Shown in pieces: positions 26,478-35,507 of a DNA stretch of 45,012 nucleotides. The notes beneath the pieces were generated by a model. The model worked only from the letters and a program-made list of their open reading frames with translations, made no database searches and had not been told where the DNA came from. The position numbers and the translations under genes are program-made. Source of the DNA: an uncultured Clostridia bacterium (GTDB lineage Bacteria > Bacillota > Clostridia > Christensenellales > UBA3700); assembly GCA_947646415.1 (NCBI GenBank), contig CANSGN010000014.1, forward strand, positions 1-45,012, written 5' to 3'. Numbering within the stretch: the first letter of the stretch is position 1; every line of letters begins with the position of its first letter.

Positions 26478-28172
26478 ATGGAAAATTTAAAAAACAAAAT
26501 CAAAAAAAATATTTTTCATAACAAAACGGTACTTGTCAGTATTCTAATAATAGTGCTTACAGGTGCATTGCTTATTTTTTCTTTTAAACCTGTCTTTGCT
26601 CTAGGTAGCAACAATGGTGCCATACAGGCAGGTGGCGGAGCAGAGCTTTGGAATAGTTCAACCAATACTTTTAACCCAAATGTAATTAACGATATCAAAG
26701 CAAAGCTATTTGGTACAACAAATCCTGTAGATTATATTAATAGCAATTACGATGCAAAAGAATTTTCTTTGTCAAAAAGCAAAGTAGTGACTGCTTCAAC
26801 TATTAATACTAAAGTAGGAAACGCTCAAGAGGGTATGGTGGTAACTTTGGGTGGCAAACAATGGATGGTAACCTCGTTGACACTTGCAGATACTCCACGT
26901 GGATTTACCGACGTAATTATGACACTGTATTTAAAGCAAAATGAGGGTACATCAAGATATTTTGGTACTTCGATAGATACAAGCGGTAGCGATGCCAAAA
27001 ATTGGGGCAGAAACATGTATAGTAATAGTACGATACGTAACCATCTTTTGACAGCAGATAATTGGAGTTTGTTCAGTGATGGCTATTTTGCGGAAAATTA
27101 CCTTGTAAAGCCTAAATATATAAATTATCAACAAAACTTGACTAGAGCAGGCAGAGATGATAGCTATGACCTTAAAAACGATGCTTTGGGAACACCTGAG
27201 TCACAACATTGGTATGATGGTTGGAACTATAATTGGCCAAATAATAACAGGGTAGAGGCTAATGGCAAACACAATCCTTATACCGCAGATACGAACATAA
27301 ACGGCCATAGATACAACGATTGGGGTGAGGACTATATATGGTTACCTTCCATGACAGAAACAGGCGCATTGCTTGAGGCTGGCGTTACAACAGGTGGTGC
27401 TAGCTACTTGGATAAGGAATGTGTGTGGAAATTGTCTCAGGCTCAACGTAAGCATTCAGGTGCAACCTGGTCGTGGTTGCGTTCCGGCAACCCTAACAAT
27501 TACTACGCTGCTTATGTTCTTGGCTCGTCGGGCGCGTATACCTACAGCAATGTGTCAAGCAACAACGGCGTGCGTCCCGCGCTTCATCTAAATCTAAGCT
27601 CTGCCGTGCTGGGCACGGCGCAGGGAGTTGCTCCTACCAATGAAAGTGGCTATGATTATCAATGTTTGGATACAAACAATTTAAGACAATACTATACAAC
27701 TTTAAATTATAAACATGGCGAGAGTGACAAAACTGCGGAAAGAAATGTATTGGGTAAAATTGCACCTAATACCAAATTAGCTACCTTTGTAGCTAATCTG
27801 GAAAATCCAAAAAACTTGCTAATGGTATATGATAACAAAGGTGCATTAATATACAATAAAGGGACCGAGGTCAAAACCGATTGCATAATAGGAACGGGAT
27901 ATAAAGTGGAATTGTACGATACAAACGGAAGCACGCTTTTAGATACTGTTTATATATCTGTGCTGGGCGATGTAAACGGAGATGGTAGGATAACAGCAAG
28001 TGACGTAGCTTATTTAAGACAAATAGCAAGCAGTGAATCTTTATACAAAGGATTAACGCTTGAGAAAAAGCTTGCAAGTATGCTTATAAATAAGGGAAGT
28101 GTGACATCTGCGGATGCAGAGATTGTCAGAAATATAATTGATAAAAAACTATGGATTGAGCTATTCTATTAA
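26478..28172 (+). CDS. DGR target: secreted CLec/DUF6273-like variable protein with dockerin-like C-terminus
   Basis: A 564-aa secreted protein. Residues 1-41 are a signal peptide (cleavage probably after VFA). Residues ~50-375 form the domain shared with the 2154 protein and resembling the C-type-lectin fold used by DGR targets; WGEDYIWLPS precedes the variable block. The DGR variable repeat covers codons 332-370. Diversified codons are 339, 343, 344, 355, 356, 357, 359 (silent) and 361, in the loop WLRSGN...RPALHLNL. Residues ~490-555 resemble a dockerin: DVNGDGRITASD (498-509) is a calcium-loop consensus, the second half is weaker. There is no membrane anchor, so it may be held by a cohesin or released. 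AGGAGAG precedes the start. The VR is unusually far (~195 codons) from the C-terminus. Ligand unknown. Confidence 0.92.
   Translation: MENLKNKIKKNIFHNKTVLVSILIIVLTGALLIFSFKPVFALGSNNGAIQAGGGAELWNSSTNTFNPNVINDIKAKLFGTTNPVDYINSNYDAKEFSLSKSKVVTASTINTKVGNAQEGMVVTLGGKQWMVTSLTLADTPRGFTDVIMTLYLKQNEGTSRYFGTSIDTSGSDAKNWGRNMYSNSTIRNHLLTADNWSLFSDGYFAENYLVKPKYINYQQNLTRAGRDDSYDLKNDALGTPESQHWYDGWNYNWPNNNRVEANGKHNPYTADTNINGHRYNDWGEDYIWLPSMTETGALLEAGVTTGGASYLDKECVWKLSQAQRKHSGATWSWLRSGNPNNYYAAYVLGSSGAYTYSNVSSNNGVRPALHLNLSSAVLGTAQGVAPTNESGYDYQCLDTNNLRQYYTTLNYKHGESDKTAERNVLGKIAPNTKLATFVANLENPKNLLMVYDNKGALIYNKGTEVKTDCIIGTGYKVELYDTNGSTLLDTVYISVLGDVNGDGRITASDVAYLRQIASSESLYKGLTLEKKLASMLINKGSVTSADAEIVRNIIDKKLWIELFY
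27471..27586 (+). repeat. DGR variable repeat (VR)
   Basis: The counterpart of the TR inside the target gene, in frame with codon 332. Substitutions relative to TR are A to C (4), A to T (2) and A to G (4). It ends in an adenine-free, GC-rich block (GGCGTGCGTCCCGCGCTTC) identical to the TR, the expected place of the initiation-of-mutagenic-homing site. Confidence 0.97.
27603..27619 (+). promoter_or_regulatory. Hairpin downstream of the VR, candidate homing element
   Basis: A perfect 7-bp stem GCCGTGC / GCACGGC with a 3-nt loop begins 16 bp after the VR, within coding sequence (the surrounding codons encode AVLGTAQG). Bordetella phage and other DGR targets have a hairpin/cruciform just downstream of the VR that promotes retrohoming; this one has comparable position and size, though the loop is smaller. 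Confidence 0.65.
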
Positions 28173-28534
28173 AAACAGAATCTTAAAATATAGTTCGCAT
28201 AATCAAAATAAGCCTATATAGAAATATATCGGCTTATTTGTTAAAATTAAGCAAGTAAATTAAAGTATATTTATGCAAAAACAATATGTGATTTTAACGC
28301 TAAAAACAGGGCTTTAACGGCAATAATCGCAATATTAAGTAAATGTGTATAATTATGTATACATAATGTTCTAAGCGGCTTATAACGGCTTAAATGACGC
28401 CATTGACTTTACATTGCGACAAAAGTTTTGATATTGTATATTTTATGGGTATTAAAAAATGAAACACGCTGCTAAACAAAATTATAGCAACGTGTTTTTT
28501 AGTTTTACATTAATTAATATCGATTTTTGTACGG
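28173..28534. other. Intergenic region with a 16-bp palindrome and a bidirectional hairpin
   Basis: No gene is visible. It holds the perfect palindrome ATTATGTATACATAAT at 28352-28367 and, at ~28464-28502, the hairpin AACACGCTGCTA / TAGCAACGTGTT followed by T residues on both strands, which probably terminates the DGR-target transcript and the convergent Na/Pi transporter gene. Confidence 0.6.
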
Positions 28535-30253
28535 TTATTTGATAATAGCGTAAACCTTTTTAGGTTTTGCAGTATAGTCTGTTATACTTTTTGCGATATT
28601 TTGCATGTGGTCGGAAATACGCTCTAGGTTAGAAACCAAGCTTAAATAAACCGCACCTGTATTTGCCGAGCATTGATTGCTGTTAAGACGTTTAATGTGG
28701 TCTCTGTCAAGTTGCATTTTAAAGTCGTCGACCATATCCTCATATTTATATACAACTTCCAAAATTTCCATATCTTGATACTCAAATGCTTTTATTGCAT
28801 TTTCAAAAACTTTATGTATAGCATCGGTCATTTCGTCTATTTGTTTTAGGGCAGCATCCGAAAAAGTTGTTTTTAGCTTTTGCAATTCTTCCGCATACTC
28901 CATAATGTTTTCCGAGTAGTCGCCCACTCTTTCCAAGTCGGATACAACGTGATAAAATGATGCAAGCATTAATTCGTCTTTAAATGAAATTTCTTTTGCA
29001 GATAGTTCAACAAGGAACTTGGATATCTCTCTGTTTAAAAAGTTAAGGTGTTTTTCGCGGTTTGAAAACTTTTCCTGTTTTTCCACCCTGCCGTTTTTAA
29101 CGCAAGATAAGGATAATTTAAAGTTTTTATACGCTATTTCACTCATCAAAAGTATTTCGTGTTTTGTTTGGTTTATAGCGATTGCAGGGGTTGATAAGAT
29201 ACGCTTATCGATATACTTAAATCTTTCCTGCAAATAATTTTCTTCCACTTCGTCTTTGGACTTTTTATCAGGTATCATTTTTGTAGCAATCCATACAAGC
29301 GTTTTTACAAACGGAATTAACAAAATTGTCATTGTCACGTTAAAGAATGTATGGAACATTGCACTTTGTGTTGCAATCAAGTCAGGGAACATCAATTCAA
29401 ACCATTTGTCAAGTGGTGCCCAATATATTATCGGGAAGAATACTATTGCGCCAATGGAGTTGAATAATAAATGAATCAAGCTTGCTCGTTTTGCATTTGT
29501 GTTTGTACCAAATGATGCTATAATGGATGTTACACAAGAGCCGATATTTACGCCAAGAGTTGCAAACATTATCGATTTTATCGGAATGTTTACCGATGCC
29601 GCCAAAGTTATCATAATACCTGTTGTGGCACTTGAACTTTGAACTAAAGCCGTTAGGGCAAGTGCTACAAGTATCAATATAGCGGGGTTAGTTGTATTTA
29701 CAAGAATATTTTGAATAGCGGGGATTTCTTGAAAAATGCTCATTGATTCTTTCATTACATTAAGGCCTACGAAAATCATACCAAGACCTGCAAGTAACGA
29801 GCCGATTTTTTGTACGGTATCTTTTTTGCTAAGCATTTGCATAAATGCGCCTACTGCGGTAAGCACTGCAAACCAAGCGGTTATACCCAAAGATTCAAGC
29901 TGAACTATTTGTGCGGTTATTGTTGTACCTATGTTCGCACCCATTATAATCGGTGTTGCTTGTACAAGCGTCATAAGTCCTGCATTTACAAAACCGACAA
30001 CCATTACCGTTGTAGCACCTGATGACTGAATAACTGCCGTTACGCCCGCACCTGTAAGTAATCCTGTAAAACGATTGCCGCTTATTTTGTCAAAAATAGT
30101 ACGTATTTTACTGCCTGCCAATGTCTCCAGATTACTACCCATCATATTAATACCTATAAGGAAAACACCTGTACCCGCAAGCATAAGCAAAATGCTAACG
30201 ACAATGTCCATAGCTTTCGGGGCGGTAGCCAATAAAGCATTTAAAAAATTCAT
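28535..30253 (-). CDS. Na/Pi-cotransporter II family protein with PhoU-like domain
   Basis: A 572-aa membrane protein predicted to couple sodium and phosphate movement. Residues ~10-330 contain eight or more helices and the duplicated signature QSSGATT / QSSSATTG in the inverted-repeat halves, typical of NptA/PF02690 carriers. Residues ~350-560 form a PhoU-like helical cytoplasmic domain (ERVGDYSENIMEY and NLERISDHMQNIAK, the E-R-x-x-D metal-binding motifs). GAGGT precedes the start. Single-gene unit with its own promoter. Confidence 0.92.
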   Translation of the reverse strand: MNFLNALLATAPKAMDIVVSILLMLAGTGVFLIGINMMGSNLETLAGSKIRTIFDKISGNRFTGLLTGAGVTAVIQSSGATTVMVVGFVNAGLMTLVQATPIIMGANIGTTITAQIVQLESLGITAWFAVLTAVGAFMQMLSKKDTVQKIGSLLAGLGMIFVGLNVMKESMSIFQEIPAIQNILVNTTNPAILILVALALTALVQSSSATTGIMITLAASVNIPIKSIMFATLGVNIGSCVTSIIASFGTNTNAKRASLIHLLFNSIGAIVFFPIIYWAPLDKWFELMFPDLIATQSAMFHTFFNVTMTILLIPFVKTLVWIATKMIPDKKSKDEVEENYLQERFKYIDKRILSTPAIAINQTKHEILLMSEIAYKNFKLSLSCVKNGRVEKQEKFSNREKHLNFLNREISKFLVELSAKEISFKDELMLASFYHVVSDLERVGDYSENIMEYAEELQKLKTTFSDAALKQIDEMTDAIHKVFENAIKAFEYQDMEILEVVYKYEDMVDDFKMQLDRDHIKRLNSNQCSANTGAVYLSLVSNLERISDHMQNIAKSITDYTAKPKKVYAIIK

Positions 30254-30315
30254 TTTAACCTCGCTGTTTTATCTAAATGTATATAGCAATTTTAAAAAAT
30301 ATTGCTATCACTAAA

Positions 30316-30344
30316 ATTTTATAATAATATGATAACCCTGTCAA
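30316..30344 (-). promoter_or_regulatory. Promoter of the Na/Pi transporter gene
   Basis: On the minus strand TTGACA (30344-30339) and TAAAAT (30321-30316) are separated by 17 bases. The rest of the divergent spacer up to 30600 is AT-rich with nothing else evident. Confidence 0.75.
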
Positions 30345-30615
30345 GCAAATTAAGATAAATTTATACGGGGAATAAGAAAAATTTATATCAATTTGTTGTC
30401 ATATTTTCAAAAGCGTATAAATATGGCTATCAATAAATTTTATTTGCTTAAATTATAATTATGATTAGACTTATTTTTTTATTTAATGCGGCTATTTAAA
30501 AAACAAATAAAATGCATAATTTTTTTTTATAAATTAAAAAATATTTGGTTTGAGTAAGTAAAAATAGCATTTAATTGACTAATATTAATTAATAATTATA
30601 TTTTTTAATATTGTA

Positions 30616-30644
30616 TTGCAAGTTGGGGTAAAATAATGTATAAT
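30616..30644 (+). promoter_or_regulatory. Promoter of the polA operon
   Basis: TTGCAA at 30616-30621, 17 bases, TATAAT at 30639-30644, 26 bp before the polA start. Confidence 0.75.
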
Positions 30645-30669
30645 TAAAATATTACATAATGAGGTAAAT

Positions 30670-33225
30670 ATGGAAAAACTTGTTTTATTGGATTCAAATA
30701 GTTTGCTTAACCGTGCTTTTTACGCTTTGCCGCCTATGAGTGCTGTGGACGGCAGACCTACTAATGCGGTATACGGCTATGTCAATATGCTGCTTAAAAT
30801 TATATCGGAGACAAAACCAACTCACATTATTGCGACATTTGACGTAAAAGCACCGACTTTCAGAAAAAAAATGTACGACGGCTATAAGGCACAACGTAAA
30901 CCAATGCCCGAGGACTTGGCTTTGCAACTTCCAATTATAAAGGAAGTACTTAAGGCTATGAAAATAAATATTGTTACTCTTGAGGGGTACGAGGCGGACG
31001 ATTTGATTGGCACACTTGCAAAAAGATGTCCTTTTGATACGATTATCGTAACAGGAGACCGTGACAGCTTGCAGTTGGTGTCGGATAGCACAAAAGTTTG
31101 GCTTACCAAAAAAGGCATTACTGAAATTGTGGAGTATGATATTGAAAGATTGGCACAAGACGGCCTTACTCCTAAAGGCGTGATAGATTTAAAATCATTA
31201 ATGGGAGATAGCGCAGACAATATCCCGGGTGTAAGCGGTGTTGGGGAAAAAACGGCTAAAACTTTGCTAGAAACTTATGGTAATCTTGACGGAGTTTATG
31301 CAAATATCGAACAAATAAAAGGCAAATTGCAGGAAAAATTGATTGTAAACAAAGATATGGCATATTTATCTTACGAGCTTGCGACAATAAATGTAGATAG
31401 CCCTATTGATGTTAATCTTGACGATTGTAAAATAGCTGATTATATAAATAACGAAAGTATTACGGTATTTAAAAAGTTGAATTTTAAAACTATTGTCAAC
31501 AGGTTTGGAGATAAAGTGGCCGAAAGTGAGGAGGCTAATACTGTCGAAGAAGAAAGTGTGCCAACTTGCGAAAAAGTTGAAATAGAGGATTTGACACAGT
31601 TTAAAAGTGTGATTAAAAAACTTGAAAAAACAGAATGTGTTTCCGTATATGTCGACAATGACTGCGAAGTTTACGCCGATGGTGTTTGCTACGTCATTAA
31701 AGTAAGTCAAGACTTGCTTGGCAGTGGAATCGACTTTTTTGAAATAGCGGACGAAATTAACAAATTGTTGAAAAATCAAGCCGTAAAAGTGATTTTGTAT
31801 GATGCAAAAACTTGTTTTTATCAACTTAGGACGGAAAATGCGAATAATTTTGAGGATGTCGCATTAAAAGTCTACCTTTTGGATGCAAACAGAAACTATA
31901 AAAACATACAAGAAGTTTTGCAAGATTATAATGTAAATAGCGATAGTATTAGCTACTCGATAATGCTATTAAACTCGATTGCCGATGAAAAAATGGCAAA
32001 AATAGGCGTTGTGGATTTATATAATAATGTGGAATTACCACTTGTCAGTGTACTTTACCAAATGGAACGCGAAGGTGTACGAGTGGATATGGGGTTGCTT
32101 GAAGAGTTGCGAGTGCAATTTGTCGATATTATTGCTGACCTTACAAATAAAATATTAGAGTTTAACGACGGAGAAGTGTTTAATATAAATTCGCCAAAAC
32201 AGTTGGGAGATTTCTTGTTTACAAAACTAGGTTTAAAACATGGCAAAAAAACTAAAACAGGATATTCGACCAATGTAGAGGTTTTACAATCGCTTGTTGG
32301 CAGTCATCCTGTAATAGAATATATTTTGAAATATCGTGAAATAAACAAATTGCTTTCCACTTATATAGACGGGCTAAAGCCTTTGATAGTAAATGGCAGA
32401 GTTCATACAATTTTTAAACAAACGGTAGCAGCAACAGGCAGACTTAGCTCCACAGAGCCAAACTTGCAAAACATACCTGTTCGTAAAGCTGTGGGCAGAG
32501 AGCTAAGAAAAATGTTTATCGCAAGCGAAAACTGCAAAATCGTATGCGCGGACTATTCGCAAATCGAGCTTAGGCTAATGGCACATTTTAGTGAGGACGA
32601 AAACCTTATAAAAGCATTTAATGACAATTTGGATGTGCATAAATTTACTGCGAGCCGTGCGTTCGGCGTGCCATTTGAAGAGGTAACTTCCGATATGCGT
32701 AGGCGAGCAAAAGCGATAAACTTCGGTATAATTTACGGCATAAGTTCTTTTGGATTGTCAAATGACATTGGCATAAGCCCTTACGAGGCAAAACGCTTTA
32801 TCGACAAATACTTTGAAATGTATCCAAAAGTAAAGCAATATATGGATAGCAATGTTGCTTTTGCAAAGGAGCATGGATTTATTTCCACTCTTGCAGGACG
32901 AATAAGATATATACCCGAGATTAATGTTTCAAACTTTCAAACGCGTTCGTTTGGGGAGAGGATAGCTATGAATATGCCGCTTCAAGGCAGCAGTAGCGAT
33001 ATTATCAAAATGGCGATGATTGACGTTGCGGAAAAACTTAAAAATCAAGGCTTAAAAGCAAAACTTGTTTTGCAAGTTCACGATGAGTTGCTTATCGATT
33101 GCCCTGACGAGGAAATTGAGATTGTTCAAAAATTGGTAAAATCAAGTATGGAAAACATAGTATCGCTAAAAGTTAAATTGGATGTGGATATTTCGGTAGG
33201 CAATAATTGGTTGGAGGCTAAATAA
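30670..33225 (+). CDS. polA: DNA polymerase I
   Basis: An 851-aa replication and repair polymerase. Residues 1-~290 are the 5'-3' (FEN-like) nuclease with TFDVKAPTFRKKMYDGYKAQR, VTGDRDSLQL and GDSADNIPGVSGVGEKTA. Residues ~300-460 hold the 3'-5' exonuclease fold but lack the recognisable DxE and DEDD residues, so proofreading is probably absent, as in several Firmicute enzymes. The polymerase domain is intact: TGRLSSTEPNLQNIPVR, VCADYSQIELRLMAHFS (motif A), RRRAKAINFGIIYG (motif B) and VLQVHDELLID (motif C). Stop and next start share one base (TAATG), so coaE is coupled. Confidence 0.96.
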   Translation: MEKLVLLDSNSLLNRAFYALPPMSAVDGRPTNAVYGYVNMLLKIISETKPTHIIATFDVKAPTFRKKMYDGYKAQRKPMPEDLALQLPIIKEVLKAMKINIVTLEGYEADDLIGTLAKRCPFDTIIVTGDRDSLQLVSDSTKVWLTKKGITEIVEYDIERLAQDGLTPKGVIDLKSLMGDSADNIPGVSGVGEKTAKTLLETYGNLDGVYANIEQIKGKLQEKLIVNKDMAYLSYELATINVDSPIDVNLDDCKIADYINNESITVFKKLNFKTIVNRFGDKVAESEEANTVEEESVPTCEKVEIEDLTQFKSVIKKLEKTECVSVYVDNDCEVYADGVCYVIKVSQDLLGSGIDFFEIADEINKLLKNQAVKVILYDAKTCFYQLRTENANNFEDVALKVYLLDANRNYKNIQEVLQDYNVNSDSISYSIMLLNSIADEKMAKIGVVDLYNNVELPLVSVLYQMEREGVRVDMGLLEELRVQFVDIIADLTNKILEFNDGEVFNINSPKQLGDFLFTKLGLKHGKKTKTGYSTNVEVLQSLVGSHPVIEYILKYREINKLLSTYIDGLKPLIVNGRVHTIFKQTVAATGRLSSTEPNLQNIPVRKAVGRELRKMFIASENCKIVCADYSQIELRLMAHFSEDENLIKAFNDNLDVHKFTASRAFGVPFEEVTSDMRRRAKAINFGIIYGISSFGLSNDIGISPYEAKRFIDKYFEMYPKVKQYMDSNVAFAKEHGFISTLAGRIRYIPEINVSNFQTRSFGERIAMNMPLQGSSSDIIKMAMIDVAEKLKNQGLKAKLVLQVHDELLIDCPDEEIEIVQKLVKSSMENIVSLKVKLDVDISVGNNWLEAK

Positions 33226-33800
33226 TGAAAAAAATCGCCGTAACAGGTGGGATAGCAAGCGGCAAATCGGTTGTTTGTGACATAATCGAAAACCTTGGCT
33301 ACACAGTAATATATACGGACAAAATAAACAGCGAGTTGCTGGCGGACGCAGAGTATCAAAAAAAATTGGCATTGATTTTTCCGTCTGCAATTAAAAATGG
33401 TATTGTTGATAAAAAATATATTAGAAATGAAATTTTGCAAGACGATAGCAAAAGACTTGCTTTAAATGCGCTTGCACACAGCGAAATTAAGACTCGCGTA
33501 CTTAATATGCTGGAAAAAGTCGACACAAAAGCGATTTTTGTAGAAATTCCACTTATTGTGGAAAGCGGTATGAAAGATTATTTTGACCAAATTTGGTGTG
33601 TAGTTGCGGATATAGATACAAAAATCAAACGCATTGCAAATCGTGATAATGTAAGTAGCTTAGATGCACAAAAAATCATCCAATGTCAAAAAAAAGATAG
33701 CGAGTTGATATCGATTGCCGACATTGTGATTGAAAATAACGGGGATTTAAATAAACTAAAAGAAGAAGTTGGTAGACTAATATGTACAGCGATAAAATAA
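33225..33800 (+). CDS. coaE: Dephospho-CoA kinase
   Basis: Last step of coenzyme A synthesis, phosphorylating the ribose 3'-OH of dephospho-CoA. P-loop GGIASGKS is at residues 8-15; YTDKINSELL, the EIPLIVESGM block and RIANRDNVSSLDAQKII are family features. Length (191 aa) is normal. It overlaps polA by one base and the next gene by 19 bases, so polA-coaE-iscU-like form one coupled operon; polA-coaE linkage is common in Firmicutes. Confidence 0.94.
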   Translation: MKKIAVTGGIASGKSVVCDIIENLGYTVIYTDKINSELLADAEYQKKLALIFPSAIKNGIVDKKYIRNEILQDDSKRLALNALAHSEIKTRVLNMLEKVDTKAIFVEIPLIVESGMKDYFDQIWCVVADIDTKIKRIANRDNVSSLDAQKIIQCQKKDSELISIADIVIENNGDLNKLKEEVGRLICTAIK

Positions 33801-34189
33801 TGGAACATTTTATGTGCCCGCAAAATGCGTATTATATGCAGGACAGTGATGCCGAGGGCGAATATGGCGACGAGGGGTGCGGAGATAAGGTTATTTGTTA
33901 TATTAAAGTTAGGGATAATGTGCTTGTGGAAGTGAGTTACTTGGTTTACGGCTGTGCTACTTCGATTGCATGTGCGAGTATGATGTCTGTTTTGGCAAAA
34001 GGCAAAACTATTGAGGAGGCAAGTAAAATAACCGAGCAAATGGTGGATGACGAGCTTGGCGGACTTCCTCCGCTAAAAAAACATTGTTCAAACTTAGGTG
34101 TTGGTGCGTTAAGGTATGCAATAGCTGACTATAATTATCGCAAAAACAATTATAAACCTAAACCTTATATTGATACAAATAAAAAATAA
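33782..34189 (+). CDS. IscU/NifU-type Fe-S scaffold protein
   Basis: A 135-aa cytoplasmic scaffold. It begins MYSDKIMEHFMCPQNAY, as many IscU/NifU N-domains do, and carries the three ligand cysteines in EGCGDKV, YGCATSIACAS and KKHCSNLGVGAL. No cysteine desulfurase gene is next to it. It overlaps the end of coaE by 19 bases. This is the second scaffold-type gene in the window, shorter than the one paired with GGGtGRT. Confidence 0.9.
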   Translation: MYSDKIMEHFMCPQNAYYMQDSDAEGEYGDEGCGDKVICYIKVRDNVLVEVSYLVYGCATSIACASMMSVLAKGKTIEEASKITEQMVDDELGGLPPLKKHCSNLGVGALRYAIADYNYRKNNYKPKPYIDTNKK

Positions 34190-34201
34190 TATAGTAAATT
34201 T

Positions 34202-34235
34202 GACTATGCGCGTAATTCGTTCATAGTCTTTTTTA
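34202..34235 (+). terminator. Terminator of the polA operon
   Basis: The 7-bp stem GACTATG / CATAGTC is followed by six T residues. Confidence 0.88.
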
Positions 34236-34345
34236 ATAGTATTATACAGTTTAAAATTTTAATTGATATTGATTTTTAAACTTTGCTGTGGTATAATTTA
34301 ATCAATTAAAACAAATTGAAAATTTTAAAAAATTTGGAGATAAAT

Positions 34346-35452
34346 ATGTTTGAAGAAGTAAAAAAGAATTTTGGCTTTGGTTGTATGCGATTACCTATGA
34401 AAGGGGTTAGGGTAGACCACAAACAATGCTGTCAAATGGTAGATTATTTTTTAGAGCAAGGCTTTAATTATTTTGATACAGCACACGGATATCTGTTGGG
34501 AATGAGTGAAAAGGCTTTAAAAAAATGCTTGGTAGATAGGCATCCGAGAGATAGCTTTGTGCTGGCAAATAAATTGACAGAAAATTATTTTAAAAAAGAG
34601 CAAGATGTAAAGCCATTTTTTGAAAAACAGCTTAAAATTTGTGGCGTAGACTATTTTGATTTTTATCTATTGCATGCACAAAACTCTGAAAATTATAAAA
34701 AGTACAAAAAATGTAAAGCGTATGAACAAGTTTTTGAACTTAAAAAAGCGGGTAAAATCAAACACGTTGGGTTGTCATTTCATGACACTGCCGATGTTTT
34801 GGATATGATATTAACAGAATATCCCGATGTTGAATTTGTGCAAATTCAGCTTAATTATATAGATTACAATAGCCCTGCTGTACAAGGCAAAGAGTGTTAT
34901 GAAGTTTGCAGAAAGCATAACAAGCCTGTTATTGTAATGGAACCTGTAAAAGGCGGAACTTTGGTTAATTTGCCTGATGAGGCAAAAACCATATTAAATA
35001 ACTTAAATGGTGGTAGCCCTGCAACCTATGCAATTAGATATACTGCATCGTTTGATGGTGTCTTTATGACTTTGTCGGGTATGAGTAATATGGAACAAAT
35101 GATAGATAATCTTTCCGCAATGAAGGACTTTAAGCCTTTAAATGAAGAGGAAACTAACGCGATAAATGCTGTTTGCGATGTGTTGAACAAGGCAAACCTA
35201 ATTCCTTGCACTGCTTGTAGATATTGCATTGAGGGCTGTCCAAAAAATATATTGATACCTGATATTTTCTCATTGATGAACATAAAAAATTTGGGTAAAG
35301 ATTGGAATCCGGGTTTTTATTATGACTCTGTGTGTACACGTAATCATGGTAAGGCAAAAGATTGTATTGGATGCGGTAAGTGTGAACATATATGTCCGCA
35401 GCATTTACATATTAGAGATTTGCTAAAAAAGGTATCAAAAGAATTTGACTAA
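34346..35452 (+). CDS. Aldo/keto reductase with C-terminal 2[4Fe-4S] domain
   Basis: A 368-aa oxidoreductase. The N-terminal AKR barrel shows FGFGCMRLPMKG, YFDTAHGYLLGMSEKAL (catalytic Asp and Tyr) and the strand HVGLSFHDTADVLD. The last ~90 residues carry two ferredoxin-type clusters, CTACRYCIEGCP and CIGCGKCEHICP. This fused type is common in anaerobic Clostridia; substrate is unknown. I choose ATG 34346, preceded by TTGGAGA; an ATG-less extension 10 codons upstream lacks a ribosome site. Confidence 0.92.
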   Translation: MFEEVKKNFGFGCMRLPMKGVRVDHKQCCQMVDYFLEQGFNYFDTAHGYLLGMSEKALKKCLVDRHPRDSFVLANKLTENYFKKEQDVKPFFEKQLKICGVDYFDFYLLHAQNSENYKKYKKCKAYEQVFELKKAGKIKHVGLSFHDTADVLDMILTEYPDVEFVQIQLNYIDYNSPAVQGKECYEVCRKHNKPVIVMEPVKGGTLVNLPDEAKTILNNLNGGSPATYAIRYTASFDGVFMTLSGMSNMEQMIDNLSAMKDFKPLNEEETNAINAVCDVLNKANLIPCTACRYCIEGCPKNILIPDIFSLMNIKNLGKDWNPGFYYDSVCTRNHGKAKDCIGCGKCEHICPQHLHIRDLLKKVSKEFD

Positions 35453-35507
35453 CATTAAATAACCCGTCAAAAATCGGGGTTAATTCGTAAATTTATAAGG
35501 AGTAATT

